64,000 bases of DNA from CBDAPI01 sp965248635 (GTDB lineage: Bacteria; Acidobacteriota; UBA6911; RPQK01; CBDAPI01): assembly GCA_965248635.1 (NCBI GenBank), contig OZ252114.1, positions 4,650,001 through 4,714,000 of the forward strand. The letters are read 5' to 3'. Made by a program: the position numbers and the translations under genes. The notes beneath the pieces are model-generated. The model was not told the origin of the DNA, made no database searches, and saw nothing but the letters and a program-made list of their open reading frames with translations. Position 1 is the stretch's first letter. The number at the start of each line of letters is the position of its first letter. Positions 19,408-28,034 of the stretch are shown here, one piece after another.

Positions 19408-21408
19408 ATGCTGATGCGCCTGCGTAGGACGGCCGTCATGGCGGGACTCGTTCTCGTTCTGATCATCCAACTGCAGGCCGGAGGAGCTGAGGAACGGAAG
19501 AATCCGGGTCCAGGCGATCCCTATCCGGAGGACTTCGTCTACGACATCTCCGGCGGTGGACAGTTCCGTCTGGCCGACTTCAGGGGCAAGAAGGCGGTGT
19601 TGATCACGAATCACATCGTGGACGACGGCTCGGTGAGCTGGCACGCGGACCCGTTCAAGCGCCTCAAGGAACTGCAGGCCATGTACCGGGACCGCCTGGC
19701 CATTGCCGTGATGCCCGAGCATGCTCACCATCGCACCCAGACCCGGGCTCTGTGGGAGGCCGATGCCGTCGACGTCCGGGCGCTGCTGAGCCCCGGCGAT
19801 CTGCCCATCCTGATCGAGAACCGGGGAACAGGTGGCACGCAGGCCGGACTCGCCGACCACTAGCTGTACCAGGCTCTGAACCCTGAGAAGCTGTACGGTT
19901 GGTGGCCCATGGTGCTGATCGACAAAAAAGGGAACATCGCCTGGACCAGCAAGAATCCACAGACCGGAAACGGCGAACACATGATTTACGAAACAGAACT
20001 GCGTCCAGCTGTGGTCAAGCTGGTGGACCCCGAGGGCTACCGGAAGTGGGTCTCCGAGGTCCCCCAGGACTGGGTGCGTCAGGATTCCCCCTGGGGGCTG
20101 TTGGAGATCGAGGATTTTGAACGCTACCGGGATATGGGTGACCTGCACGTCTCTTCGACCTGGACCAGCCAAAGGCCGGACAGTGTCAGGATTCCGGCCA
20201 CATTCAAGGGGGAGCTTTCCCTGTTTCCCACCCGAACTGGGTATAGGGCGCTGGCCCCGCACCACTTCTCCCAGCAGTCCGCTTTTGCCTTCGGATATCC
20301 CTACTACTACGGCTTCCGCGATCCGGGCTACGGACTCTGGGTGCACCACGCGTTCCAGGGGCCACGGACGGGAACACTGATGTTTTTCTTCGCCACCTTT
20401 CTGCGGGCCGCCAAGCTCAATGCCGCCGCTGACCGGGGAAGAGCGCTCTCCTGCCTGCTCGAGGGCAGCGGCGGTGAGAAGCTGCGTCTCGTCTTCGGGC
20501 GGCTGGGCCGCTTTCCGGCTGAAGGTGCCGACAATGTCATCACGGGTGACATCCAGACCAACGCCAAGTGGAATCCGAATGCTGTCTGGAACCGCCTTTC
20601 CTTTCACGTGGATCAGAAAGCGGGGACCCGGATCTTCCTGGGTCGAAAGTTGCTTGGCGAAGCGCCTCGGCTCAAGGCGGTGACGGGAATCCAGTTCGAA
20701 GCAGGGTGGGCCTGCTCGGTCGACGATCTCGCCATGATCTCGAAGAACCTGCCGCCGGAAGAGCTGGACGAGGTCGTCCGGTGGGTGGACGAGCATGCCC
20801 TGGATCGACCCCATGTCACCCCGCTGGAGCGCGAGCGTGAAATCAGTGGCCTGGCCCGCACGGGGAAAACCCATCCCCGGGTATTGCGTGTGAACTGGGG
20901 GAGCCCAGAAGCCCACACCGATTCCCAGGGTCGGCACTGGCTGGCCGGTCAACGCTGGTTGCGCGGGACCTTCGGGGCCCTGGACGGCGACGACTTCGCT
21001 TACCCGGCGGACGTTCAAGTAGAGGGATCCGAAGACGAGATCTACCGGACGGGACGACACAGCGCCGGCCGCCTTCGGTTCACCGTTCCCAGGGGTTCCT
21101 ACACGCTGCGCATGCACCTCGCGCGGCCGTTTCACTGGGCGGACGCAGATTCAATGGAACAATCGGTTCAGGTGGAGATCGAGCCGGACGGTCCGGAGCG
21201 CGACCTGCGGTCGGCCTTTGCTCCCTACCGAACCGCAGTCGTCCGGGAAAAGAACGGTATCCGGGTCGTGGACGGCGTACTCGACGTGCGTTTCAACTAC
21301 AGGTCTTCGGTCCACGTCGCGGCCACGGAATTGATTCAGGAATCGGTGGATCCCGGTGAGGCCGAGGGCATTCCGGACTGGCCGTCGGTCGCCAAGATCC
21401 GCCACTGA
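19408..21408 (+). pseudogene. Secreted thioredoxin-like / malectin-like protein, amber-interrupted
   Basis: The ATG at 19408 has GGGGAG six bases upstream and starts a signal peptide (AVMAGLVLVLIIQLQAGGA). Residues ~40-190 look like a redoxin fold without the CxxC pair (FRLADFRGKKAVLITNHIVD, WWPMVLIDKKGNIAW). The long middle region is rich in Trp/Tyr beta-strands and unassigned. The C-terminal ~170 residues resemble a malectin-like sugar-binding domain (RVLRVNWGS, EIYRTGRHSAGRLRFTVP, FHWADADS). TAG at 19861-19863 breaks the frame in GLADH*LYQAL; the same frame continues 515 codons to TGA at 21408, so this is a single nonsense change. Confidence 0.65.
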
Positions 21409-21579
21409 TGCATGGGTACTAGTGCACTGTCCCGGAAGTTCACGCCGCTACTTCGTGCGTCTTTTCGCCGACAGCTTTGTTGCGCTTCCTCGAAAGACTC
21501 CCGGTCTTCCTGCGTCGCGCGCCTAGCCCGGATTATGCAGGAGATCTAAATTCAAGTGAGATTTGGGCCCAGAAAAAAG

Positions 21580-21640
21580 GCCGTAGCTCTCTGATATAAA
21601 AGGGTTTAGAGAAACAAAGACCCTAAACAGGAGCTACGGC
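21580..21640 (+). promoter_or_regulatory. IS1380 copy 1 foldback leader over the transposase ribosome-binding site
   Basis: GCCGTAGCTC at 21580-21589 is perfectly complementary to GAGCTACGGC at 21631-21640, next to the ATG at 21642. The right arm overlaps the AGGAG Shine-Dalgarno. Between them lies an extended -10 (TGATATAAA, 21592-21600) and an inner GTTTAG/CTAAAC stem. A transcript entering from outside would include both arms and hide the ribosome site; one from the internal promoter would lack the left arm. Function is inferred. Confidence 0.55.
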
Positions 21641-21641
21641 A

Positions 21642-22979
21642 ATGTCAAAAACAGTCTGCCAGAATACCCTGCCATTTCATAGCCACAGAAACATCACGGC
21701 TCGTTTTGATGGGGGGAGCCTCACTTCCGACGCAGGATGGTTGTTGTTTGGATCGCTGGATCGTCAACATCGATTGTGCGAGGGCTTCAGTTCCTGTATT
21801 TCGGAAAGTCGAGACCAACGCTACATTCGTCATGACCTGTTGAAGTTGATCCGACAACGAGTCTTGCAGATCGTGGCCGGCTACGAAGACTGTAACGACG
21901 CCGATACGCTGCGCTCGGATCCGATGCTCAAGACAGTCTGTGATCAGTTGCCCGAGAGCGATCCCGACTTGGCCACCCAGCCGACTTTCTCCCGTTTGGA
22001 GAACTCCGTCACCAAGAAGGATCTGATGCGTCTGAGCCGGTGGCTGCTAGGCCGTTATGTGCGCTCCCTGAAGAAGAGACGCCCCAGCAAGATCATCCTG
22101 GATCTGGACAGTACCGATGACCACACTCACGGCCAACAGGAGTTCTCCTTCTACCACGGGTATTACCGAAACCACATTCTGCATCCTTTGCTGATCTTCG
22201 ATGCCGCCACGGGAGACCTGGTGTGTGCCATGTTGAGACCTGGCAACAAGGGGGCTGCCTCTCACATCGTGCCCGTTTTGAAGCGCGTCGTGGAGGCCAT
22301 CCGACAAGGAGTGGGGACGGATGTCGAGATTGAGATTCGGGCCGACAGCGGCTTTGCCACGCCTCGGCTCTACGAGTTCTGTGAAGGTGAAGAGAATAAA
22401 CTCCAATATGTCATTGGGTTAAGTCGAAACCCTCGCCTGCAGCGGGTGGTCGAGCCGCTGCTGGATTCGACTCGGCTGAGGTTCGTTGAGCTGGAGGAAA
22501 AACAGCGTCAGTTTGACGAGTTTCTTTATCGAGCTAACAGCTGGGATCGATCCCGTCGCGTCATCGTCAAGGTGGAGGTCGATCAGCGCGGGATCAATCG
22601 TCGCTTTGTGGTCACCAACCGGGACGATCTCTGCTCCCAATCACTTTATGACCACTACACAGACCGAGGGCAGACCGAGAACTTCATCAAGGCCTTTAAG
22701 AATCATCTGAGCATGGACCGACTCAGCTGTCATCGATTTCTGGCCAACCAGTTTCGACTCCTCCTGCATGCACTGGCTTACCAGATGTTCGTGCGCCTGC
22801 GCGACTATCTTCACGGAACCCCCTGGCACAAGCTCGAAATCGAAACCTTACGTCGTCGGGTCCTCAAGATTGGGGCCCGGATCCGACAAACCACTCGACG
22901 CATCTGGGTCCATCTTTCCTCAGCCTCTCCCGAACAACCCCTCTTCCTCCTCGTCTTGAGTCGCCTCAACTCCAGCTAG
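21642..22979 (+). CDS. IS1380-family transposase, copy 1
   Basis: A 445-residue IS4-superfamily-like DDE transposase. The N-terminus FDGGSLTSDAGWLLFGSLD is the family's typical opening. Catalytic positions are D154/D156 in IILDLDSTDD, D235 in EIRADSGFA and E346 in the YxxRGQTENFIK motif, followed by helices that end at a basic tail. It moves the element by cut-and-paste with a 4-bp duplication. Frame intact. It differs from copy 2 at only a few residues, all after residue 295 (for example RANSW versus RAHSW). Confidence 0.93.
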   Translation: MSKTVCQNTLPFHSHRNITARFDGGSLTSDAGWLLFGSLDRQHRLCEGFSSCISESRDQRYIRHDLLKLIRQRVLQIVAGYEDCNDADTLRSDPMLKTVCDQLPESDPDLATQPTFSRLENSVTKKDLMRLSRWLLGRYVRSLKKRRPSKIILDLDSTDDHTHGQQEFSFYHGYYRNHILHPLLIFDAATGDLVCAMLRPGNKGAASHIVPVLKRVVEAIRQGVGTDVEIEIRADSGFATPRLYEFCEGEENKLQYVIGLSRNPRLQRVVEPLLDSTRLRFVELEEKQRQFDEFLYRANSWDRSRRVIVKVEVDQRGINRRFVVTNRDDLCSQSLYDHYTDRGQTENFIKAFKNHLSMDRLSCHRFLANQFRLLLHALAYQMFVRLRDYLHGTPWHKLEIETLRRRVLKIGARIRQTTRRIWVHLSSASPEQPLFLLVLSRLNSS

Positions 22980-23237
22980 CCTCTCCCAGCTCCCCAAAAA
23001 ACCGCTTCCTACACACATCGAGGCCCAGATCTGTCTGAAATTCACTCCCCCAAGCATTTCAACCCCCTCGCCAACCGATATTCTTCGCAAATCCACCGGT
23101 CACACGTGCCCGCTTCCGATTTGGGCCACTTCTCAAGTCTTTTTCAATACCCGATTACGGTTCTTACATAATCCGGGCTAGCTGGCGACGAAAATCCATC
23201 CCGAATTAACCCCGCAAACTTCCGGGACAGTACACTA

Positions 23238-23263
23238 GTGCATCTCGCCTTAAGTTCTGAGCC
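23238..23263 (+). repeat. Orphan IS630 terminal repeat
   Basis: GTGCATCTCGCCTTAAGTTC and the next bases match the end of the IS630 at 11803-13292 with one mismatch in 26 bases. It is preceded by TA and directly abuts the truncated rhamnose-transporter gene. The rest of that IS630 copy is gone. Confidence 0.7.
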
Positions 23264-23821
23264 TGAACCAACCGGACCCCGGCTGTAAACGAATGCCATC
23301 GCGATGCCGCAAGAGGCTACTCCGGCGATGAAGACCATGATCAGGGCGCCGAGAAATCCGCCTGCAGCCCCGCCTTCAGGCTCCGCGGTTTCCTTCAGCT
23401 GGCGCTCTCGGCCGAAGCCCACCACACTCGAAGCGACAACACCGGCCAGAAGCACCGCGACTCCCGCCAGGACTACCAAGCCCACCCCGGACGTGAGATC
23501 CGGCGCCTGGCTGAACATGCCCGTCCCCTTGAAGACCATGGGGAGCGTGATGCCGACGGTGATCCCCAGACCGGTCAGGATGGCACCGGTCAGAGCCGCC
23601 CCAATCCGGACGACGCAGATCCCGTACAGAACGTTAGCGACCCCCCAGCCGATCGCAAACAAATTGGAGATCACTAAAGGTCTCCAGCCGACTTCCGCGT
23701 AAGCCGCGAACGCGTTGGGGCAGCCCAACAACACGATTGACCAGGGAATGATAATCAGCCCGGCGAGCATCCCGACGAACCAGTAGTGCTCGAATTCGAG
23801 CCGGCGCATGATCTTGACCAT
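23264..23821 (-). pseudogene. RhaT-like sugar:H+ symporter, 3'-truncated
   Basis: From the ATG at 23821 (GGGGA a few bases upstream) about 185 residues of a multi-pass membrane protein resemble the L-rhamnose/proton symporter RhaT: the N-terminal HYWFVGMLAGLIIIPWSIVL, then SNLFAIGWGVANVLYGICVV, ALTGAILTGLGITVGITLPM and SGVGLVVLAGVAVLLAGVV. RhaT proteins have about 340 residues and ten helices; here the protein stops halfway where an IS630 end begins at 23263. The frame then reads into insertion-sequence DNA until 23144. The open frame upstream of 23821 is Arg-rich and not part of the protein. Confidence 0.65.
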
Positions 23822-23957
23822 TAATGTCCCCTTTTTTCGTCCCCTTCGACATGTTCTTCTTCTCCGCAACCTAACCGGGGGAGGGCGCGACGGTCTTGGA
23901 AAAAGTCGGAAGTTTTGGGAAGTTTTTCGGTAAACTAGAGATAGCCCCGTCCACCTC

Positions 23958-25800
23958 ATGAACCGGAAAATAAAAGCTGTCTACCAATTCGGCGAATTCC
24001 ACCTGGACACGAACAGGTTTGTACTGCTCAGAAAGGGTCAGCCGGTTCCACTCACTCCCAAGCTGTTTGACGTTCTGCTGGTGTTAGTCGAAAGCGGCGG
24101 CAACCTGGTCGTGAAAGAGGAGCTTCTGGAAAGGGTGTGGAAAGACAGCTTTGTTGAAGAAGGCAACCTGAATCAACACATTTCGAGCCTGCGCAAGGCC
24201 CTGGGTGAGAGTTCCTCCAACCCACGATTCATCGTTAGACCGTCCCCAGGCGAGGCTTCCGGTTCAAAGCGGCGGTGACGACGGTCAGTGGCGAATCCGG
24301 GCCTTCTCGATCCCCAAAGCTGCGACCTTCCCTGCTGATCCTGGTGTCGGCACTGACCGTGGCAGCGCTGGTCTACTGGTCGGGAATTCGGGATGTCCCG
24401 ATTTCCGCCGCCGTCAAATCCCTGGCCGTGCTCCCCTTGGACAACTTCTCGGGCGATCCAGGTCAGGAGTACTTTAGCGAAGGGATGACGGAGGCCCTGA
24501 TCAGCAACCTGGGTATGATTGCCGATCTCAGGGTGATCTCCAGAACCTCGGTGATGCAATAACAAGGACACACAGAGACCGCTTCCGGAGATTGTTCGCG
24601 AGTTAAACGTTGGTATGGTCGTAGAGGGATCGTCGCTACTGGTGGGGCAGCATGTCAGAGTCACGGTCCAGTTGATCGAAGCGGCTACCGACCGTCACCT
24701 GTGGTCAAGAAGTTACGACGGGGACCTGCGTGACGTTCTTACCCTGCAACGTGAGATGGCGAACGCGATCGCTCAGGAAATAGAAGTTACCCTGACTGCG
24801 GGCGAACAGTTGCGTCTTGAGAGCACACGGCCGGTCAACCCTGATGCACACCTGGCCTACCTCAAGGGCCGTTACCACTGGCACAGGCGGACACTGGAAG
24901 AGGCCTTTGAGTACTTTAACCAGGCCGTCAGCATCGACCCTGAGGATCCTCTGGCCTACAGCGGCCTGGCTGACTGCTATCACAAGCTTGGAGTCAACCA
25001 TATCGCTCCACCGTCGGAGGCCTTCCCCAGAGCGAAGGCAGCGGCCCTGAGGGCGCTGGAGATCGACGACAGGCTCAGCGAGGCGTACACCCCCGCTGGG
25101 GTCTATGCTCACCAATTACGACTGGAACTGGCCGGAGGCAGAGAGGGTGTTTTCCAGAGCCATCGAGCTGAATCCAAGTTATCCCGGGGCGCATGAGGGG
25201 TACGCCTGGCTTTTGACGATTCTAGGACGAGCGGATGAGGCGGCTGCAGAAGCGGAGCGAGCACTCGACCTGAACCCTTACTCCTATGCCCAGACCGCAC
25301 AGGTCGGGCTGGCTGCCTACTGGGGCCGCCGATACGATCGACCCATCGAACAGTTTCGGAACGTATTGAGCAGAGTCCCTGAGCAGGTGGTTCCGTTTCC
25401 GATCATCAGCTTTCTCGCCATGGCCTACCTGCAGAAGGGGATGGTTGACGAAGCCATCTCAGAGCTTCAGAAGGGAAGAACTCTCTTGAGAGACAGTCCG
25501 GACTTGTTGGCTTTTGTTGGGTATTCCTATGCCGTGGCAGGGAAGAGAGAAGAGGCGGCGGAGGTCATCGGAAAGCTGAAAGCAGGCGAGGGACTCAGTG
25601 AGAAGTATGCACTACCATTCTACTTAGCACTCATCTATACCGGCCTCGGAGAGGTGGATCTCGCCCTGGAATGGCTCGAGAAGGGATACCAGAATCGCGT
25701 CTGGATGATGGTGTTCATTGGTATGGAACCGGCTTTTGATCCCCTGCGGTCAGACCCGCGATTTCAAGATTTGCTCGTCAAAATGAATCTGGAAAACTGA
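23958..25800 (+). pseudogene. Winged-helix (OmpR/CadC-type) regulator with TPR domain, three frameshifts
   Basis: The ancestral protein is cytoplasmic winged helix, one membrane helix, then TPR repeats. Residues 1-95 carry the wHTH (FHLDTNRFVLLRKGQPVPLT, GNLNQHISSLRKALGE). A shift near 24236 leads to TVPRRGFRFKAAV, the usual wing, and a membrane segment (LLILVSALTVAALVYW). A shift near 24563 interrupts RTSVMQ / YKDTQRPLPEIVRELN. A shift near 25115 interrupts the TPR array (YDWNWPEAERVFSRAIELNP). The final repeats end normally at 25800. These proteins are common one-component regulators in Acidobacteriota. Three independent shifts make function very unlikely. Confidence 0.75.
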
Positions 25801-26217
25801 AGAACAGCTATTGAAGGTCCTGGTTTGGCGGTGGGAAGTGACCGAGCTGCATCAGGGCGGAGAGGTTATCCCACGTCACCCACATCTCAGCGATCTTGCC
25901 ATCTTCCAGGCGAAAGATTCCACCCATCTCAACCTCCATTCGCTTGCCGGAAGGAGGAAATGGTCCCCACTGGGCCGTCTGCGTACCAGCGAACGTCCCA
26001 TAAAAGGCGACCAAAGCATCCTCGCCTACCAGGAATCTGGTTGTGACTCGGGCATCCGGAGTAGTGGCTGCGTCCTGTCGAAGATAGCCCTTGAAATCTT
26101 CGAGGTTTCGAACCTGAACATCAGGGGTCGGTTGGCTGTGACGCACGAAATCCGAGACCACTAGCCCGGATTATGCAGGAGATCTAAATTCAAGTGAGAT
26201 TTGGGCCCAGAAAAAAG

Positions 26218-26278
26218 GCCGTAGCTCTCTGATATAAAAGGGTTTAGAGAAACAAAGACCCTAAACAGGAGCTACGGC
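26218..26278 (+). promoter_or_regulatory. IS1380 copy 2 foldback leader
   Basis: Identical to the copy 1 leader: complementary arms at 26218-26227 and 26269-26278 bracket an extended -10 and cover the AGGAG of the transposase at 26280. Exact conservation fits a functional control element but the whole 5' half of the IS is identical, so it is weak evidence. Confidence 0.5.
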
Positions 26279-26279
26279 A

Positions 26280-27617
26280 ATGTCAAAAACAGTCTGCCAG
26301 AATACCCTGCCATTTCATAGCCACAGAAACATCACGGCTCGTTTTGATGGGGGGAGCCTCACTTCCGACGCAGGATGGTTGTTGTTTGGATCGCTGGATC
26401 GTCAACATCGATTGTGCGAGGGCTTCAGTTCCTGTATTTCGGAAAGTCGAGACCAACGCTACATTCGTCATGACCTGTTGAAGTTGATCCGACAACGAGT
26501 CTTGCAGATCGTGGCCGGCTACGAAGACTGTAACGACGCCGATACGCTGCGCTCGGATCCGATGCTCAAGACAGTCTGTGATCAGTTGCCCGAGAGCGAT
26601 CCCGACTTGGCCACCCAGCCGACTTTCTCCCGTTTGGAGAACTCCGTCACCAAGAAGGATCTGATGCGTCTGAGCCGGTGGCTGCTAGGCCGTTATGTGC
26701 GCTCCCTGAAGAAGAGACGCCCCAGCAAGATCATCCTGGATCTGGACAGTACCGATGACCACACTCACGGCCAACAGGAGTTCTCCTTCTACCACGGGTA
26801 TTACCGAAACCACATTCTGCATCCTTTGCTGATCTTCGATGCCGCCACGGGAGACCTGGTGTGTGCCATGTTGAGACCTGGCAACAAGGGGGCTGCCTCT
26901 CACATCGTGCCCGTTTTGAAGCGCGTCGTGGAGGCCATCCGACAAGGAGTGGGGACGGATGTCGAGATTGAGATTCGGGCCGACAGCGGCTTTGCCACGC
27001 CTCGGCTCTACGAGTTCTGTGAAGGTGAAGAGAATAAACTCCAATATGTCATTGGGTTAAGTCGAAACCCTCGCCTGCAGCGAGTGGTCGAGCCGCTGCT
27101 GGATTCGACTCGGCTGAGGTTCGTTGAGCTGGAGGAAAAACAGCGTCAGTTTGACGAGTTTCTTTATCGAGCCCACAGCTGGGATCGATCCCGTCGCGTC
27201 ATTGTCAAAGTGGAGGTCGATCAGCGTGGGATCAACCGTCGCTTTGTAGTCACCAACCGGGACGATCTCTGCTCCCAATCACTTTATGACCACTACACAA
27301 ACCGAGGGCAGACCGAGAACTTCATCAAGGCCTTCAAGAATCATCTGAGCATGGACCGACTCAGCTGTCATCGATTCCTGGCCAATCAGTTTCGACTCCT
27401 CCTGCATGCACTGGCTTACCAGATGTTCGTGCGCCTGCGCGACTATCTGCACGGAACCCCCTGGCACAAGCTCGAAATCGAAACCTTACGTCGTCGGGTC
27501 CTCAAGATTGGGGCCCGGATCCGACAAACCACTCGACGCATCTGGGTCCATCTTTCCTCAGCCTTCCCCGAACAACCCCTCTTCCACCTCGTCTTGAGTC
27601 GCCTGAACTCCAGTTAG
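26280..27617 (+). CDS. IS1380-family transposase, copy 2
   Basis: A 445-residue DDE transposase, intact, with the same catalytic residues as copy 1 (D154/D156, D235, E346). The differences from copy 1 are restricted to the C-terminal third, such as YTNRG for YTDRG and SAFPEQPLFHL for SASPEQPLFLL. Either copy could mobilise both elements because the ends are nearly the same. Confidence 0.93.
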   Translation: MSKTVCQNTLPFHSHRNITARFDGGSLTSDAGWLLFGSLDRQHRLCEGFSSCISESRDQRYIRHDLLKLIRQRVLQIVAGYEDCNDADTLRSDPMLKTVCDQLPESDPDLATQPTFSRLENSVTKKDLMRLSRWLLGRYVRSLKKRRPSKIILDLDSTDDHTHGQQEFSFYHGYYRNHILHPLLIFDAATGDLVCAMLRPGNKGAASHIVPVLKRVVEAIRQGVGTDVEIEIRADSGFATPRLYEFCEGEENKLQYVIGLSRNPRLQRVVEPLLDSTRLRFVELEEKQRQFDEFLYRAHSWDRSRRVIVKVEVDQRGINRRFVVTNRDDLCSQSLYDHYTNRGQTENFIKAFKNHLSMDRLSCHRFLANQFRLLLHALAYQMFVRLRDYLHGTPWHKLEIETLRRRVLKIGARIRQTTRRIWVHLSSAFPEQPLFHLVLSRLNSS

Positions 27618-28034
27618 CTTTTCCCAGCTCCCCCGGAAAACCGCTTCCGACACTCATCCAGGCCCAGATCTGTCTGAAATTCACTCCCCAAACCACTCAA
27701 ACGCCTCGCCAACCCATATTCTTCGCAAATCCGCCTGTCACACCTGCCCGCTTCCGAGTTGGGCCACTTCTCGAGTCGTTTTTCAACACCGGACTACGGT
27801 TCTTGCATAATCCGGGCTAGCTCGTCGAGAAGATCAAAATCCTAGTCGTTCACTACCTGAATGAACCGAGGCGTACGATCTCCTTGTTTTCTTCCGGCAC
27901 TTCCGGAGGCCCGGAAGGCGGGCTGCATTGGGCCAACAAGGCCATGAACATGGCTTGATTGGCGACAGGTAGAATTCCCCGCGACGACAAATAGAATTCC
28001 CCGCTTTTTCAGGGCTGATCCTGACCATGAAGGC

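Larger units (their letters stand above)
21527..23177 (+). mobile_element. IS1380-family insertion sequence, copy 1
   Basis: Terminal inverted repeats start CCCGGATTATG at both ends. CTAG flanks each end (21523-21526 and 23178-23181) and is the target duplication, as shown by the rescued reading frame at copy 2. Contains one intact transposase gene. It lies inside the MITE at 21422-23235. The first ~920 bp are identical to copy 2 as far as I can see; the remainder has diverged. Confidence 0.9.
21422..23235. repeat. MITE-like element (~159 bp) split by an IS1380
   Basis: A left end GTGCACTGTCCCGGAAGTT at 21422-21440 and its reverse complement at 23217-23235 match at 18 of 19 positions and are flanked by TA on both sides (21420-21421, 23236-23237). 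Removing the IS1380 and one CTAG leaves an element of about 159 bp, too short for a transposase. TA target and GT-type ends fit an IS630/Tc1-mariner non-autonomous element, but the ends differ from those of the IS630 at 11.8 kb. Confidence 0.65.
26165..27816 (+). mobile_element. IS1380-family insertion sequence, copy 2
   Basis: Same organisation as copy 1: inverted ends CCCGGATTATGCA, CTAG on both flanks (26161-26164 and 27817-27820), one transposase. It sits in an ester-cyclase gene whose codons resume across the element, which proves that CTAG is the duplicated target. The pair of IS1380 copies brackets 23.2-26.2 kb in direct orientation. Confidence 0.92.
25808..27900 (-). pseudogene. SnoaL-like ester cyclase interrupted by IS1380
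   Basis: The C-terminal 117 residues (25808-26161) are SnoaL-like: DFVRHSQPTPDVQVRNLEDF, GTFAGTQTAQWGPFPPSGKR, FRLEDGKIAEMWVTWDNLS, the polyketide-cyclase/limonene-hydrolase-type cone fold. The N-terminal piece lies beyond the insertion sequence at 27821-27900 and reads PEENKEIVR, then FIQVVND*DFDLLDE after a small shift near 27867. Removing the IS and one CTAG joins DLLDE to LVVSDFVRH in frame. A TAG at 27842-27844 and the shift add further damage. Enzyme substrate unknown. Confidence 0.75.

Noticed and set aside
19372..21135. A 587-codon minus-strand ORF
   Set aside because: It is antisense to the thioredoxin/malectin-like gene, has no domain features or start signals, and reflects high GC.
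21527..27816. A composite transposon formed by the two IS1380 copies
   Set aside because: Each copy has its own CTAG duplication and a separate target (MITE and ester-cyclase gene), so they are independent insertions.
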